A stretch of 13,298 bases of DNA from Actinomycetota bacterium (GTDB taxonomy: Bacteria > Actinomycetota > Actinomycetes > S36-B12). The DNA lies in assembly GCA_947499275.1 (NCBI GenBank), contig CANMNM010000018.1:1-13298 (forward strand), read 5' to 3'. Numbering within the stretch: position 1 is the stretch's first letter; each line of letters starts with the position of its first letter. This document shows, piece after piece, positions 1-7,510 of this stretch. Below the pieces are notes generated by a model that worked only from the letters and a program-made list of their open reading frames with translations, did not search any database and was not told the DNA's origin. The translations under genes were made by a program, and so were the position numbers.

Positions 1-1
1 G

Positions 2-553
2 CCTGAAATTCCTTCGGTCCGTAGAGCCCGACTGCAATTGGACTGGGGCGTAACGGATTTCGACATGCAAAGCCTGGTGAACGCTGGAGCACTTGAATTG
101 ATCGTGGCTTCAATTGATGCGGGGGTGCAGCCAGCTGCCGCGCGTAAGTGGTGGACGGGGGAATTGACCAGGGTCGCCAATGAGCGCAATTGCGAGTTGG
201 AGGATCTTACGGTCACTGCCAATGACATAGCCGAAATTGAAAAATTGATTTCCGCGGGTGAACTCACGGACAAAATGGCTCGATCTGTTTTTGAAGGGCT
301 CCTTGATGGCGAAGGCAGCGTGTCGGACATTGTGAGCAAACGCGGACTTGTTGTCGTCAACGACGACGCTTCACTCATTGCTGCAATCACCGCAGCTTTG
401 GCTGACGCGCCGGATATTGCGGAGAAGATTCAAGGTGGAAAGATTGCAGCAGCGGGATCAATAGTGGGTGCGGTAATGAAGGCAACTCAAGGCCAAGCAG
501 ATGCAGCGAAGGTGCGCACTCTCTTACTTGAGCAACTTGGGGTAACGGAATAG
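2..553 (+). CDS. gatB: Aspartyl/glutamyl-tRNA amidotransferase subunit B, C-terminal part (5' end outside window)
   Basis: The open frame runs into the left edge, so only the last 183 residues are present. GatB is the kinase and tRNA-binding subunit of the cytoplasmic GatCAB complex, which amidates Glu-tRNA(Gln) or Asp-tRNA(Asn). The visible start of the fragment (PEIPSVRRARL, then DWGVTDFD) matches the link between the GatB catalytic core and its helical tail. The remainder is the helical GatB/YqeY-type tail domain, ending with the characteristic segment GSIVGAVMKATQGQADAAKV near the C-terminus. The TTG at 38 and ATG at 65 are internal codons, not starts, because the family-like sequence continues upstream to base 2. 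ilvD begins 8 bases after the stop, so the two are probably co-transcribed. gatA and gatC would be expected upstream but cannot be seen. Identification rests on recognising the family sequence; the C-terminus is well conserved. Confidence 0.93.
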   Translation, partial: PEIPSVRRARLQLDWGVTDFDMQSLVNAGALELIVASIDAGVQPAAARKWWTGELTRVANERNCELEDLTVTANDIAEIEKLISAGELTDKMARSVFEGLLDGEGSVSDIVSKRGLVVVNDDASLIAAITAALADAPDIAEKIQGGKIAAAGSIVGAVMKATQGQADAAKVRTLLLEQLGVTE

Positions 554-561
554 GGGCTCAA

Positions 562-2250
562 ATGACAAATATGAAACCACGAAGCGGAGAGGTAACCGAC
601 GGGCTTGAGCGGGCACCAGCCCGAGGAATGCTGCGGGCGGTCGGCATGGGAGACGATGACTTCTCAAAGCCGCAAATTGGGATTGCTTCAAGTTGGAATG
701 AAATCACGCCGTGCAACCTGTCATTGGAGCGACTTGCGAAATCTGCCAAGGAAGGAGTCTTCCAAGCGGGAGGTTTCCCCATGCAATTTGGAACCATTTC
801 TGTCTCTGACGGTATTTCCATGGGCCATGAAGGAATGCATTTCTCCCTGGTGAGCCGGGAAATTATTGCTGATTCGGTTGAAGCTGTTATGCAGGCCGAA
901 CGGTTGGATGGAATGGTGACATTTGCCGGTTGTGATAAATCGCTTCCTGGGATGCTCATGGCGTCCGCTCGAATTGATGTCGCCTCCGTGTTCGTTTATG
1001 CCGGTTCAATATTGCCAGGATTCGTGAAGCTCGAGGACGGCACCGAAAAAGATGTCACGATCATTGATGCTTTTGAAGCGGTTGGAGCATGCTCTCGCGG
1101 GCTAATGTCGCGCGAAGACGTCGATCGAATTGAACGCGCCATTTGTCCGGGTGAAGGAGCTTGCGGAGGAATGTACACCGCAAACACAATGGCAAGTGCC
1201 GCAGAAGCCATGGGAATGTCGCTACCAGGTTCAGCTGCCCCGCCGGCTGTTGATCGCCGCCGTGACGGATTCGCCCGCAAATCTGGTGAAGCTGTGGTCG
1301 AACTAATTCGTCAAGGCATTACGACGAGGGACATCATTACCCGTCAATCCCTGGAAAATGCGATCGCGATAGTGATGGCATTCGGTGGATCCACCAACGC
1401 GGTCCTTCACCTTTTGGCAATTGCTCACGAGGCTGAAGTCGAATTGAATTTGGACGACTTTCACCGGATTGGTTCTAAGGTTCCGTTGCTCGCCGATGTA
1501 AAACCCTTTGGGCGTTACGTCATGAGTGACGTCGATCGGGTTGGCGGCGTCCCTGTGGTCTTGCGTGCACTCCTGGATGCCGGGTTGATTAATGGGGATT
1601 GCCTGACGGTAACCGGTAAAACGATGGCGGAAAATCTTCGCGATATTAATCCACCAGATCCCGACGGTGACATTTTGTTCGCCTCCAAGAATGCAATTGC
1701 AACTTCAGGTGGAATCACGATTCTGGGCGGGTCTTTGGCCCCCGAGGGTGCTGTTGTGAAAAGTGCGGGCGTAGCGGTCGACACTTTTGAAGGCAAGGCC
1801 CGTGTTTTTGAGAGAGAGCAAAGCGCGATGGCCGCTCTCGAAGACGGAACAATTAAGGCTGGAGATGTTGTGATCATTCGCTACGAGGGCCCTAAGGGTG
1901 GACCTGGAATGCGAGAGATGCTCATGATCACCGGGGCGATCAAGGGCGCGGGACTTGGCAAAGAAGTTCTCCTGATCACCGATGGGCGGTTCTCTGGGGG
2001 CACAACTGGGCTATGCGTCGGACATGTCACACCTGAGGCTGTTGACGGAGGTCCGATCGCGCTGGTGGTGGAGGGGGACCTCATATCGATCGATCTCAGT
2101 GCGCGCACCCTGGAGTTGCATGTTGATCCAGCAGAATTAGAACGTCGCAGGGCGGCCTTTGTCCCATTGCCTAACCGGTATAAGCGTGGAGTCCTCGCCA
2201 AATATGCCAAATTAGTGGGATCAGCCTCCTTTGGTGCCGTTCTTGACTAA
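562..2250 (+). CDS. ilvD: Dihydroxy-acid dehydratase
   Basis: IlvD removes water from 2,3-dihydroxy-isovalerate or 2,3-dihydroxy-3-methylvalerate to give the oxo-acid precursors of valine/leucine and isoleucine, in the cytoplasm, using an Fe-S cluster and a divalent metal. The 562-residue product has normal family length. Three cysteines sit where cluster ligands are expected: C51 (TPCNLS), C124 (AGCDKSLPG) and C201 (GACGGMYTANTMA). The family signature GRFSGGTTG lies near the C-terminus (about residues 476-484). The ATG at 562 follows an AGGGG stretch that overlaps the gatB stop. A second in-frame ATG at 571 is possible but is farther from that site. ilvD lies only 8 bases behind gatB and is separated from ilvB by a regulated leader, so it is likely expressed with gatB and may escape the ilvB attenuator. 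No terminator is visible right after its stop. Confidence 0.97.
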   Translation: MTNMKPRSGEVTDGLERAPARGMLRAVGMGDDDFSKPQIGIASSWNEITPCNLSLERLAKSAKEGVFQAGGFPMQFGTISVSDGISMGHEGMHFSLVSREIIADSVEAVMQAERLDGMVTFAGCDKSLPGMLMASARIDVASVFVYAGSILPGFVKLEDGTEKDVTIIDAFEAVGACSRGLMSREDVDRIERAICPGEGACGGMYTANTMASAAEAMGMSLPGSAAPPAVDRRRDGFARKSGEAVVELIRQGITTRDIITRQSLENAIAIVMAFGGSTNAVLHLLAIAHEAEVELNLDDFHRIGSKVPLLADVKPFGRYVMSDVDRVGGVPVVLRALLDAGLINGDCLTVTGKTMAENLRDINPPDPDGDILFASKNAIATSGGITILGGSLAPEGAVVKSAGVAVDTFEGKARVFEREQSAMAALEDGTIKAGDVVIIRYEGPKGGPGMREMLMITGAIKGAGLGKEVLLITDGRFSGGTTGLCVGHVTPEAVDGGPIALVVEGDLISIDLSARTLELHVDPAELERRRAAFVPLPNRYKRGVLAKYAKLVGSASFGAVLD

Positions 2251-2257
2251 GCCCCTG

Positions 2258-2286
2258 ATGACAACGACGTGTTGACAGGTTATGGT
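2258..2286 (+). promoter_or_regulatory. Probable promoter of the ilvB leader and ilvBNC operon
   Basis: A -35-like ATGACA (2258-2263) and a -10 TATGGT (2281-2286, fitting actinobacterial TANNNT) are 17 bases apart. Transcription starting 6-7 bases after the -10 box would begin at the GTG of the leader peptide at 2293, giving a leaderless message. A second consensus-like TTGACA at 2272-2277 has no convincing -10 partner at the right distance. This is read from the sequence; no start site is measured. Confidence 0.6.
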
Positions 2287-2292
2287 TATCCC

Positions 2293-2334
2293 GTGTTACA
2301 CACATCAGTCGTAGTTATTAGGCGCACGGGCTAA
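2293..2334 (+). CDS. ilvB leader peptide (Val-Val-Val-Ile attenuation peptide)
   Basis: A 13-codon frame starting with GTG reads MLHTSVVVIRRTG and stops at TAA 2332-2334. Three successive valine codons (2308-2316) followed by an isoleucine codon (2317-2319), two end products of the downstream pathway, make it a typical attenuation peptide. The first arm of a perfect 9-bp hairpin begins three bases after the Ile codon, and an intrinsic terminator follows, so ribosome stalling at these codons would sit right at the RNA switch. The GTG has no Shine-Dalgarno site but lies 6 bases after a -10 box, consistent with leaderless initiation. ilvBNC attenuation with a branched-chain-rich leader is known in Corynebacterium glutamicum; its operation here is inferred. 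Confidence 0.75.
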   Translation: MLHTSVVVIRRTG

Positions 2335-2356
2335 ACAGCAGCCAGTTCCCGTGCGC
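2322..2356 (+). promoter_or_regulatory. Leader hairpin overlapping the end of the ilvB leader peptide
   Basis: GCGCACGGG (2322-2330) is perfectly complementary to CCCGTGCGC (2348-2356), giving a 9-bp GC-rich stem with a 17-base loop. The left arm lies inside the last leader codons, so a ribosome stalled on the Val/Ile codons would cover it. It probably serves as the pause or protector hairpin. An alternative weaker pairing, GGGCT (2328-2332) with AGCCC (2357-2361), would invade the left arm of the terminator. I could not find a single clean antiterminator stem, so the exact switching order is unresolved. Confidence 0.65.
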
Positions 2357-2358
2357 AG

Positions 2359-2390
2359 CCCTCCGCAACCCTTAGGGGTCGGGGGGTTTT
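2359..2390 (+). terminator. Rho-independent attenuator terminator before ilvB
   Basis: CCCTCCG (2359-2365) pairs with CGGGGGG (2380-2386) with one T-G wobble. After a 2-base bulge, ACCC (2368-2371) pairs with GGGT (2376-2379) around a TTAG loop. The 11-bp GC-rich stem is followed at once by TTTT (2387-2390). It lies 77 bases before the ilvB start and downstream of a Val/Ile leader peptide, so it most likely acts as a conditional terminator controlling ilvBNC rather than as the end of ilvD. The T tract is short, so termination may be partial. Confidence 0.75.
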
Positions 2391-2453
2391 GCATTACGGG
2401 ATCAAACCGGACCATATAAAAACGAACCCAAAGCAACTTGACCGAACAGAGAC

Positions 2454-2457
2454 GAGG
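2454..2457 (+). promoter_or_regulatory. Ribosome binding site that fixes the ilvB start
   Basis: GAGG, in the context GACGAGGCAC, lies 10 bases before the GTG at 2468. The other upstream candidate start, TTG at 2438, has no purine-rich site ahead of it and would place this site inside the gene. Confidence 0.5.
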
Positions 2458-2467
2458 CACAGCAATC

Positions 2468-4249
2468 GTGAGTACTTCACATGAGGTGAACTCCGAAGCG
2501 GGCACGCAGGGCACCCCGATGACCGGAGCCCAAAGCCTGATCGCATCATTGGAATCCGCTGGTGTTGAGGTGGTTTTTGGTATACCCGGCGGTGCCATTT
2601 TGCCCGCCTATGACCCCATGATGGACTCCACCAAGATTCGCCACATTCTGGTCCGACATGAGCAGGGCGCCGGACACGCGGCAGAGGGTTATGCAAGTGC
2701 AACTGGTCGGGTGGGCGTCTGCATTGCAACGAGTGGGCCTGGCGCGACCAACTTGGTCACCCCGATCGCCGACGCCTATATGGACTCGGTCCCCATGGTT
2801 GCGATCACGGGACAGGTCCCCAGCGCTGCAATTGGAACCGACGCATTTCAAGAGGCCGATATTCGCGGGATCACTATGCCGATCACCAAACATAGTTTCC
2901 TGATCACCGATCCTGCTGAAATCTCCCAGGCGATTGCGCAAGCATTCCATTTGGCATCTACTGGTCGGCCGGGGCCGGTGCTCGTTGACATATCAAAAGA
3001 TGCCCTCCAAGCTGACACGACGTTCGTGTGGCCAGATTCGATTGACCTGCCCGGATACAACCCTCGAACTCGACCACATTCCAAGCAGATCCGAGAAGCG
3101 GCAAAATTGATTTTGTCGAGTCGTCAACCGGTTCTCTATGTCGGCGGTGGTGTCATTCGGGGTAATGCGTCGGTTTCCCTTCGCATTTTGGCCGAGTTGA
3201 CCGGAATCCCGGTTGTCACAACGCTCATGGCTCGGGGGGCATTCCCCGATTCACATACTCAGCACCTCGGGATGCCCGGTATGCACGGAACGGTTGCAGC
3301 CGTTGGCGCACTGCAAAAGGCAGACCTTCTCATTACTCTCGGTGCTCGTTTCGACGATCGTGTTACGGGCAAGCTGTCAACTTTTGCCCCAAATGCAGCC
3401 GTGATTCACGCCGACATCGATCCAGCCGAGATCGGCAAGAATCGCGAAGCGGATATTCCGATTGTCGGTGACGTGGGTGAAGTAATCCCGGAACTCATCG
3501 CGGCAATCAAGGCTGAAATCGAATTAGGAAACATTGGTGACTACGCCGGATGGTGGAAAGAACTCAACCGAATGCGCGAGACCTACCCATTGGGCTACGA
3601 CTTGCCCACCGACGGAAGCCTCGCACCCCAATATGTGATTGAACGCCTTGGCAAAATTTCTGGTCCTGAATCCATATATGCGGCGGGCGTGGGTCAACAT
3701 CAGATGTGGGCGGCTCAATTTATTGGCTACGAATTCCCTGGAACCTGGCTTAATTCAGGTGGTGCCGGAACAATGGGCTATGCGGTTCCCGCGGCAATGG
3801 GCGCAAAGGTTGGTTGCCCCGATAAAACGGTGTGGGCAATTGACGGCGACGGCTGTTTCCAGATGACGAATCAGGAACTCGCTACCTGCACGATTAATGA
3901 AATCCCAATCAAGGTCGCCTTGATTAACAATTCGAGCCTTGGAATGGTTCGACAGTGGCAGACGCTTTTCTACAACGAAAGATATTCAAATACCGATCTG
4001 CAATCGCATAGATTCCCGGATTTTGTGAAGCTAGCTGAAGCTTATGGCGCCCATGGGCTCCAATGTGACAGCGCGGATTCGGTGGATTCAACGATTGAAA
4101 AGGCTTTGAGTCTTAACGATGCACCGGTTGTTATTGACTTTGTTGTTCACCGAGACGCCATGGTGTGGCCAATGGTTGCTGCCGGAACTAGCAATGACGA
4201 AATACTTTACGCGCGCTCAATCGCGCCTGATTGGGGCAGTGACGACTAA
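2468..4249 (+). CDS. ilvB: Acetolactate synthase (acetohydroxyacid synthase) large, catalytic subunit
   Basis: IlvB is the thiamine diphosphate- and FAD-dependent enzyme that condenses two pyruvates to acetolactate, or pyruvate with 2-oxobutyrate to acetohydroxybutyrate. This is the first common step of valine, leucine and isoleucine synthesis. From GTG 2468 the protein has 593 residues. It shows the three-domain TPP-enzyme layout: the N-terminal pyrimidine-binding domain with FGIPGGAILPAYD and the cofactor-activating glutamate E65 in VRHEQGAGHAAEG; a central FAD-binding domain (roughly 210-350); and the C-terminal domain with the diphosphate/Mg motif GDG (460-462) through NN (487-488). The start at 2468 is preferred for its GAGG site; ATG 2519, just before the conserved TGAQSL segment, is the alternative. 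It is expressed from the attenuated promoter upstream and its stop overlaps the ilvN start by one base, coupling production of the two subunits. Confidence 0.97.
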   Translation: MSTSHEVNSEAGTQGTPMTGAQSLIASLESAGVEVVFGIPGGAILPAYDPMMDSTKIRHILVRHEQGAGHAAEGYASATGRVGVCIATSGPGATNLVTPIADAYMDSVPMVAITGQVPSAAIGTDAFQEADIRGITMPITKHSFLITDPAEISQAIAQAFHLASTGRPGPVLVDISKDALQADTTFVWPDSIDLPGYNPRTRPHSKQIREAAKLILSSRQPVLYVGGGVIRGNASVSLRILAELTGIPVVTTLMARGAFPDSHTQHLGMPGMHGTVAAVGALQKADLLITLGARFDDRVTGKLSTFAPNAAVIHADIDPAEIGKNREADIPIVGDVGEVIPELIAAIKAEIELGNIGDYAGWWKELNRMRETYPLGYDLPTDGSLAPQYVIERLGKISGPESIYAAGVGQHQMWAAQFIGYEFPGTWLNSGGAGTMGYAVPAAMGAKVGCPDKTVWAIDGDGCFQMTNQELATCTINEIPIKVALINNSSLGMVRQWQTLFYNERYSNTDLQSHRFPDFVKLAEAYGAHGLQCDSADSVDSTIEKALSLNDAPVVIDFVVHRDAMVWPMVAAGTSNDEILYARSIAPDWGSDD

Positions 4250-4773
4250 TGACTAGACATACTCTTTCCGTCCTAGTTCAGGATCAACCCGGAGTTCTCG
4301 CACGGGTGGCTAGCCTGTTTTCTCGTCGAGGGTTCAACATTGAATCCCTCGCCGTTGGCCAAACCGAAGTCCCTGACATTTCTCGGATGACCATCGTGGT
4401 CAATGTTGACCGACTGCCACTTGAGCAGGTAACAAAGCAACTGAACAAACTGATTAACGTTCTTAAGATTGTCGAGTTGGAAGCCGACTCCTCGGTTCAG
4501 CGCGAGATCATTTTGGTGAAGGTGAAAGCAGACTTTGATTCTCGGAGTCATATTCTGGAAACGGTTCAACTTTTTCGAGCAAAAGTCGTCGATGTCGCCC
4601 ATGACACCATCACAATCGAGGCTACGGGTGCCCACGATAAGTTACAGGCATTGCTCTCGATGCTCGAGCCTTTTGGAATTCGAGAGTTGGTTCAGTCGGG
4701 CATGGTCGCCATGGGGCGTGGTTCACGCTCCATCAGTGATCGAAATGCACGATCCACCGAAAAAACGACATAG
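4249..4773 (+). CDS. ilvN: Acetolactate synthase small, regulatory subunit
   Basis: IlvN binds IlvB, raises its activity and carries feedback inhibition, typically by valine. The 174-residue length is normal for the actinobacterial form. Residues about 3-78 form the N-terminal ACT domain (LSVLVQDQPGVLARVASLFSRR begins at residue 6; the DQPGVL and GFNIESL segments are the effector-site loops). Residues about 83-160 match the C-terminal IlvN domain (REIILVKVKAD, GIRELVQSGMVAMGRG). The tail after 160 is hydrophilic and poorly conserved. The ATG overlaps the ilvB TAA in the arrangement TAATG, and no good Shine-Dalgarno site precedes it, so translation probably depends on reinitiation after ilvB. 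ilvC follows after 56 AT-rich bases. Confidence 0.96.
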   Translation: MTRHTLSVLVQDQPGVLARVASLFSRRGFNIESLAVGQTEVPDISRMTIVVNVDRLPLEQVTKQLNKLINVLKIVELEADSSVQREIILVKVKADFDSRSHILETVQLFRAKVVDVAHDTITIEATGAHDKLQALLSMLEPFGIRELVQSGMVAMGRGSRSISDRNARSTEKTT

Positions 4774-4829
4774 AAATCACGTATCATCCAATAAATCGCA
4801 ATGTAAAACTAATAAGAAGGAGAGCCCCC

Positions 4830-5858
4830 GTGGCCGAATTATTCTACGAAGTTGATGCAGATCTTGCTGTGATACGTGGTCGTAAGGTCGCTGTCATCGG
4901 TTACGGTAGCCAGGGTCACGCACACGCACTCTCCTTGCAGGATTCCGGCGTTGATGTGCGGGTCGGACTCGCCGAAGGTTCCAAGAGCCGGGCAAAGGCC
5001 GAGGCAGATGGACTTCGCGTCGTCGATTCAGCGACCGCGGCCGCAGAAGCAGATGTCATCATGATTTTGGTCCCGGACCCCGTTCAAAAGAAGCTTTATG
5101 AAGAGTCCATTGAGCCACATCTCAAAGAGGGCGATGCACTGTTCTTTGCACACGGTTTCAATATTCGTTTTGGGTACATCAAGCCACCGGCATTTGTTGA
5201 CGTCGCGATGGTCGCTCCCAAGGGGCCAGGTCACCTCGTTCGTCGCGAATTCGCCGCCGGACGTGGAGTACCCGTGTTAGTTGCTGTTGAGCAAGATGCC
5301 AGCGGAAAAGCATGGTCATTGGCATTGAGCTACGCCGCAGCAATCGGTGGCCTTCGTGCCGGTGGAATCAAGACCACCTTTACTGAAGAATGCGAGACGG
5401 ACCTATTCGGTGAACAGGCCGTTTTGTGCGGCGGGGCGTCCCAGTTGGTCATGTACGGCTATGAAACCTTGATTGAGGCGGGTTACCAACCAGAAGTTGC
5501 CTACTTCGAATGCCTTCACGAACTCAAATTGATCGTCGATCTCATGTACGAGGGTGGAATAGCTAAGCAGCGTTGGAGTGTTTCCGACACGGCCGAATTT
5601 GGCGACTACGTTTCAGGCCCCCGCGTTATTGATCCCAGTGTCAAGGTAAATATGCAAGCTGTCCTCGCCGATATCCAAAACGGGAGCTTTGCCGAACGTT
5701 TTGTCAACGATTACAACAACGGAAGCACCGAGTTCCTTGAACTCCGAGCCAAGGGGGAAAAGCACCCAATTGAAGCCGTTGGGCGCAAGCTTCGCTCCAT
5801 GATGTCGTGGGTTTCAGGCGATGACAAAGATTATGTTGAAGGATCGGCTCAAAGGTAG
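4830..5858 (+). CDS. ilvC: Ketol-acid reductoisomerase, class I
   Basis: IlvC isomerises and reduces acetolactate or acetohydroxybutyrate with NAD(P)H and Mg2+, the second shared step of branched-chain synthesis. The 342-residue size marks the short class I enzyme. The Rossmann motif GYGSQGHAHA starts at G24, followed by a cofactor loop VGLAEGSKS (45-53) whose Ser/Lys residues resemble NADPH-using enzymes. The conserved active-site His is H108 (FAHGFNI). Metal ligands expected from the family are present: D191 and E195 (ETDLFGEQ), E227 and E231 (FECLHEL). The GTG start is fixed by a strong AAGGAG (4817-4822) seven bases upstream, the best ribosome site in the operon. This may let ilvC be made in larger amounts than ilvBN. 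A TATCAT at 4782-4787 resembles a -10 box but has no partner, so an internal promoter is not claimed. Confidence 0.97.
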   Translation: MAELFYEVDADLAVIRGRKVAVIGYGSQGHAHALSLQDSGVDVRVGLAEGSKSRAKAEADGLRVVDSATAAAEADVIMILVPDPVQKKLYEESIEPHLKEGDALFFAHGFNIRFGYIKPPAFVDVAMVAPKGPGHLVRREFAAGRGVPVLVAVEQDASGKAWSLALSYAAAIGGLRAGGIKTTFTEECETDLFGEQAVLCGGASQLVMYGYETLIEAGYQPEVAYFECLHELKLIVDLMYEGGIAKQRWSVSDTAEFGDYVSGPRVIDPSVKVNMQAVLADIQNGSFAERFVNDYNNGSTEFLELRAKGEKHPIEAVGRKLRSMMSWVSGDDKDYVEGSAQR

Positions 5859-5897
5859 TTCGTGGGCGAGTGCTGGGGAAGAATAAAGGCTCACGAG
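5859..5897 (+). repeat. Imperfect inverted repeat between ilvC and serA
   Basis: TTCGTGGGC (5859-5867) can pair with GCTCACGAG (5889-5897) over 9 bp, including two G-U pairs, around a 21-base loop. It begins immediately after the ilvC stop. A TTTT run comes 6 bases after the stem (5903-5906). It could be a weak transcript end for ilvBNC or an RNA-stabilising 3' hairpin, but the long loop and displaced T run make a canonical terminator doubtful. Confidence 0.3.
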
Positions 5898-5917
5898 CGG
5901 AGTTTTCGACGGGTCAT

Positions 5918-5923
5918 TAGGAT
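5918..5923 (+). promoter_or_regulatory. Likely -10 box of a leaderless serA promoter
   Basis: TAGGAT fits the actinobacterial TANNNT -10 consensus and ends 6 bases before the serA GTG, so transcription would start at the start codon itself. The same spacing is found before the ilvB leader peptide and leuB. There is no recognisable -35. The contained AGGA (5919-5922), seven bases before the GTG, could instead act as a weak Shine-Dalgarno site if transcription comes from ilvC. Confidence 0.45.
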
Positions 5924-5929
5924 TGGTCC

Positions 5930-7510
5930 GTGCCTAAATCCCGAGTATTAATTGCCGAAGAACTTTCACCCGCAACAGTTGAGGCCCTGGGTCCAGATTT
6001 TGAGATCATCAACTGTGACGGCGCCAACCGTGAAGAATTGTTAGCAGCGATAGTTGACGTTGATGCAATTCTTGTTCGTTCAGCCACGATGGTTGATGCA
6101 GAGGCACTTGCGGCCGCGAAAAACCTCAAGGTTGTGGCTCGCGCGGGAGTAGGTCTTGACAATGTTGATGTGAAGGCTGCAACCCTGGCGGGAGTCATGG
6201 TGGTCAACGCCCCGACTTCAAACATTGTCAGCGCGGCTGAATTGGCTGTGGGCCTGCTCTTGGCCAGTGCACGCCACATCGTTCCGGCCAATGAAGCATT
6301 GCGCAAAGGGGAATGGAAGCGGAGCAAGTTCACCGGTGTTGAAGTCGCGGACAAGGTTGTTGGCGTTGTTGGACTTGGGCGCATTGGAGTGTTGGTCGCT
6401 CAGAGGCTCAGTGCATTTGGAGTTCGGCTGATTGCCTACGACCCATACGTGCAGCCAGCACGAGCGGCTCAATTGGGAGTTCGCATGGTGACCCTTGATG
6501 AATTACTCGTCGAGAGTGATTTCATTACTATTCACTTACCTAAAACCCCGGAAACTGTCGGGCTTATTGGCGATGCAGAATTACACAAGACTAAGCCAAC
6601 CGTTCACATCATTAATGCGGCTCGTGGTGGAATTATCGATGAAACGGCGCTCTACAATGCGATCGTTGATGGTCGCGTGGCTGGAGCCGGAGTTGATGTC
6701 TATGGAAAAGAGCCCTGTACAGACTCCCCATTGTTTTCGCTTGAGTCTGTAGTTGCCACTCCGCACCTAGGCGCCTCAACCGATGAAGCCCAGGAAAAGG
6801 CCGGTATTTCTGTTGCTAGATCAGTTCGATTGGCGCTCGCTGGCGAACTAGTTCCTGACGCGGTCAATGTCCAAGGAGGCAATCTTCACGAAGACATTAA
6901 GCCATTAATTCCACTGACAGAAATGCTCGGTGTAATTGCCTGCGCCCTTGCGGATTCAGCAATAGTTCGAGTTGAGGTTGAAGTTCGAGGGGCTGTCATT
7001 GAACATGATGTTCGAGTCCTCGAGCTCAGCGCTACCAAGGGTGTATTCCAAAACTTGGTACACGATCCAGTTTCTTTCGTAAATGCTCCCGTTCTTGCGG
7101 AACAGCGTGGAGTCGAGATCTCCCTAAAAACAGAGCGCATCAGTGACGACCACAAGAACTTGGTGAGCGTGAGTGTTACCCAGACAGACGGCGAAGTTGT
7201 TGTCGTTTCTGGAACAGTAGCGGGGAGCAAGCACCAAGCCAAAGTTGTCAACATCAATGGCTTTGACATTGACGTCCCGATCAGTTCACATATGGCATTT
7301 TTCCGTTACCACGATCGACCTGGAGTTATTGGAGCGGTGGGCAATCTGTTGGGCGATGCTGGGATCAACATTGCGGGTATGCAGGTAAGTCGAGATAACG
7401 ACGGACATGCGTTGATTGTTCTGACAGTTGATTCGCCAATTGCTCCGGTTCTATTGGATCAGATCACCAGCGAAATCGGTGCGCATACTGGGAAATCGGT
7501 AGCGCTCTAA
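5930..7510 (+). CDS. serA: D-3-phosphoglycerate dehydrogenase
   Basis: SerA oxidises 3-phosphoglycerate to 3-phosphohydroxypyruvate with NAD+, the first step of serine synthesis. At 526 residues it is the long type I form with two extra regulatory domains, as in Mycobacterium. The nucleotide-binding motif GLGRIG is at 148-153. The catalytic set is complete: R232 (NAARGGIIDE), E261 (YGKEP) and H279 (TPHLGAST). Residues about 315-450 correspond to the allosteric substrate-binding domain and 455-526 to a C-terminal ACT domain (RYHDRPGVIGAVGNLL), normally the serine feedback site. GTG 5930 is chosen because family similarity starts right after it (KSRVLIAEELS) and it sits 6 bases after a -10 box. 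The gene lies 71 bases after ilvC and its stop overlaps that of the convergent leuA. Its presence among branched-chain genes is a common actinobacterial arrangement. Confidence 0.97.
   Translation: MPKSRVLIAEELSPATVEALGPDFEIINCDGANREELLAAIVDVDAILVRSATMVDAEALAAAKNLKVVARAGVGLDNVDVKAATLAGVMVVNAPTSNIVSAAELAVGLLLASARHIVPANEALRKGEWKRSKFTGVEVADKVVGVVGLGRIGVLVAQRLSAFGVRLIAYDPYVQPARAAQLGVRMVTLDELLVESDFITIHLPKTPETVGLIGDAELHKTKPTVHIINAARGGIIDETALYNAIVDGRVAGAGVDVYGKEPCTDSPLFSLESVVATPHLGASTDEAQEKAGISVARSVRLALAGELVPDAVNVQGGNLHEDIKPLIPLTEMLGVIACALADSAIVRVEVEVRGAVIEHDVRVLELSATKGVFQNLVHDPVSFVNAPVLAEQRGVEISLKTERISDDHKNLVSVSVTQTDGEVVVVSGTVAGSKHQAKVVNINGFDIDVPISSHMAFFRYHDRPGVIGAVGNLLGDAGINIAGMQVSRDNDGHALIVLTVDSPIAPVLLDQITSEIGAHTGKSVAL

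Noticed and set aside
2282..2314. Alternative ilvB leader peptide MVIPCYTHQS from ATG 2282
   Set aside because: It contains only one Val and one Ile, its start overlaps the proposed -10 box, and it ends before the hairpin. The VVVI frame fits the RNA structure far better.
2438..2467. Upstream TTG start for ilvB
   Set aside because: No ribosome site precedes it and the extra ten residues are not family-like. GTG 2468 has GAGG at a workable distance.
5859..5906. Strong rho-independent terminator after ilvC
   Set aside because: The stem has two G-U pairs, a 21-base loop and a T run displaced by 6 bases, so it is kept only as an inverted repeat.
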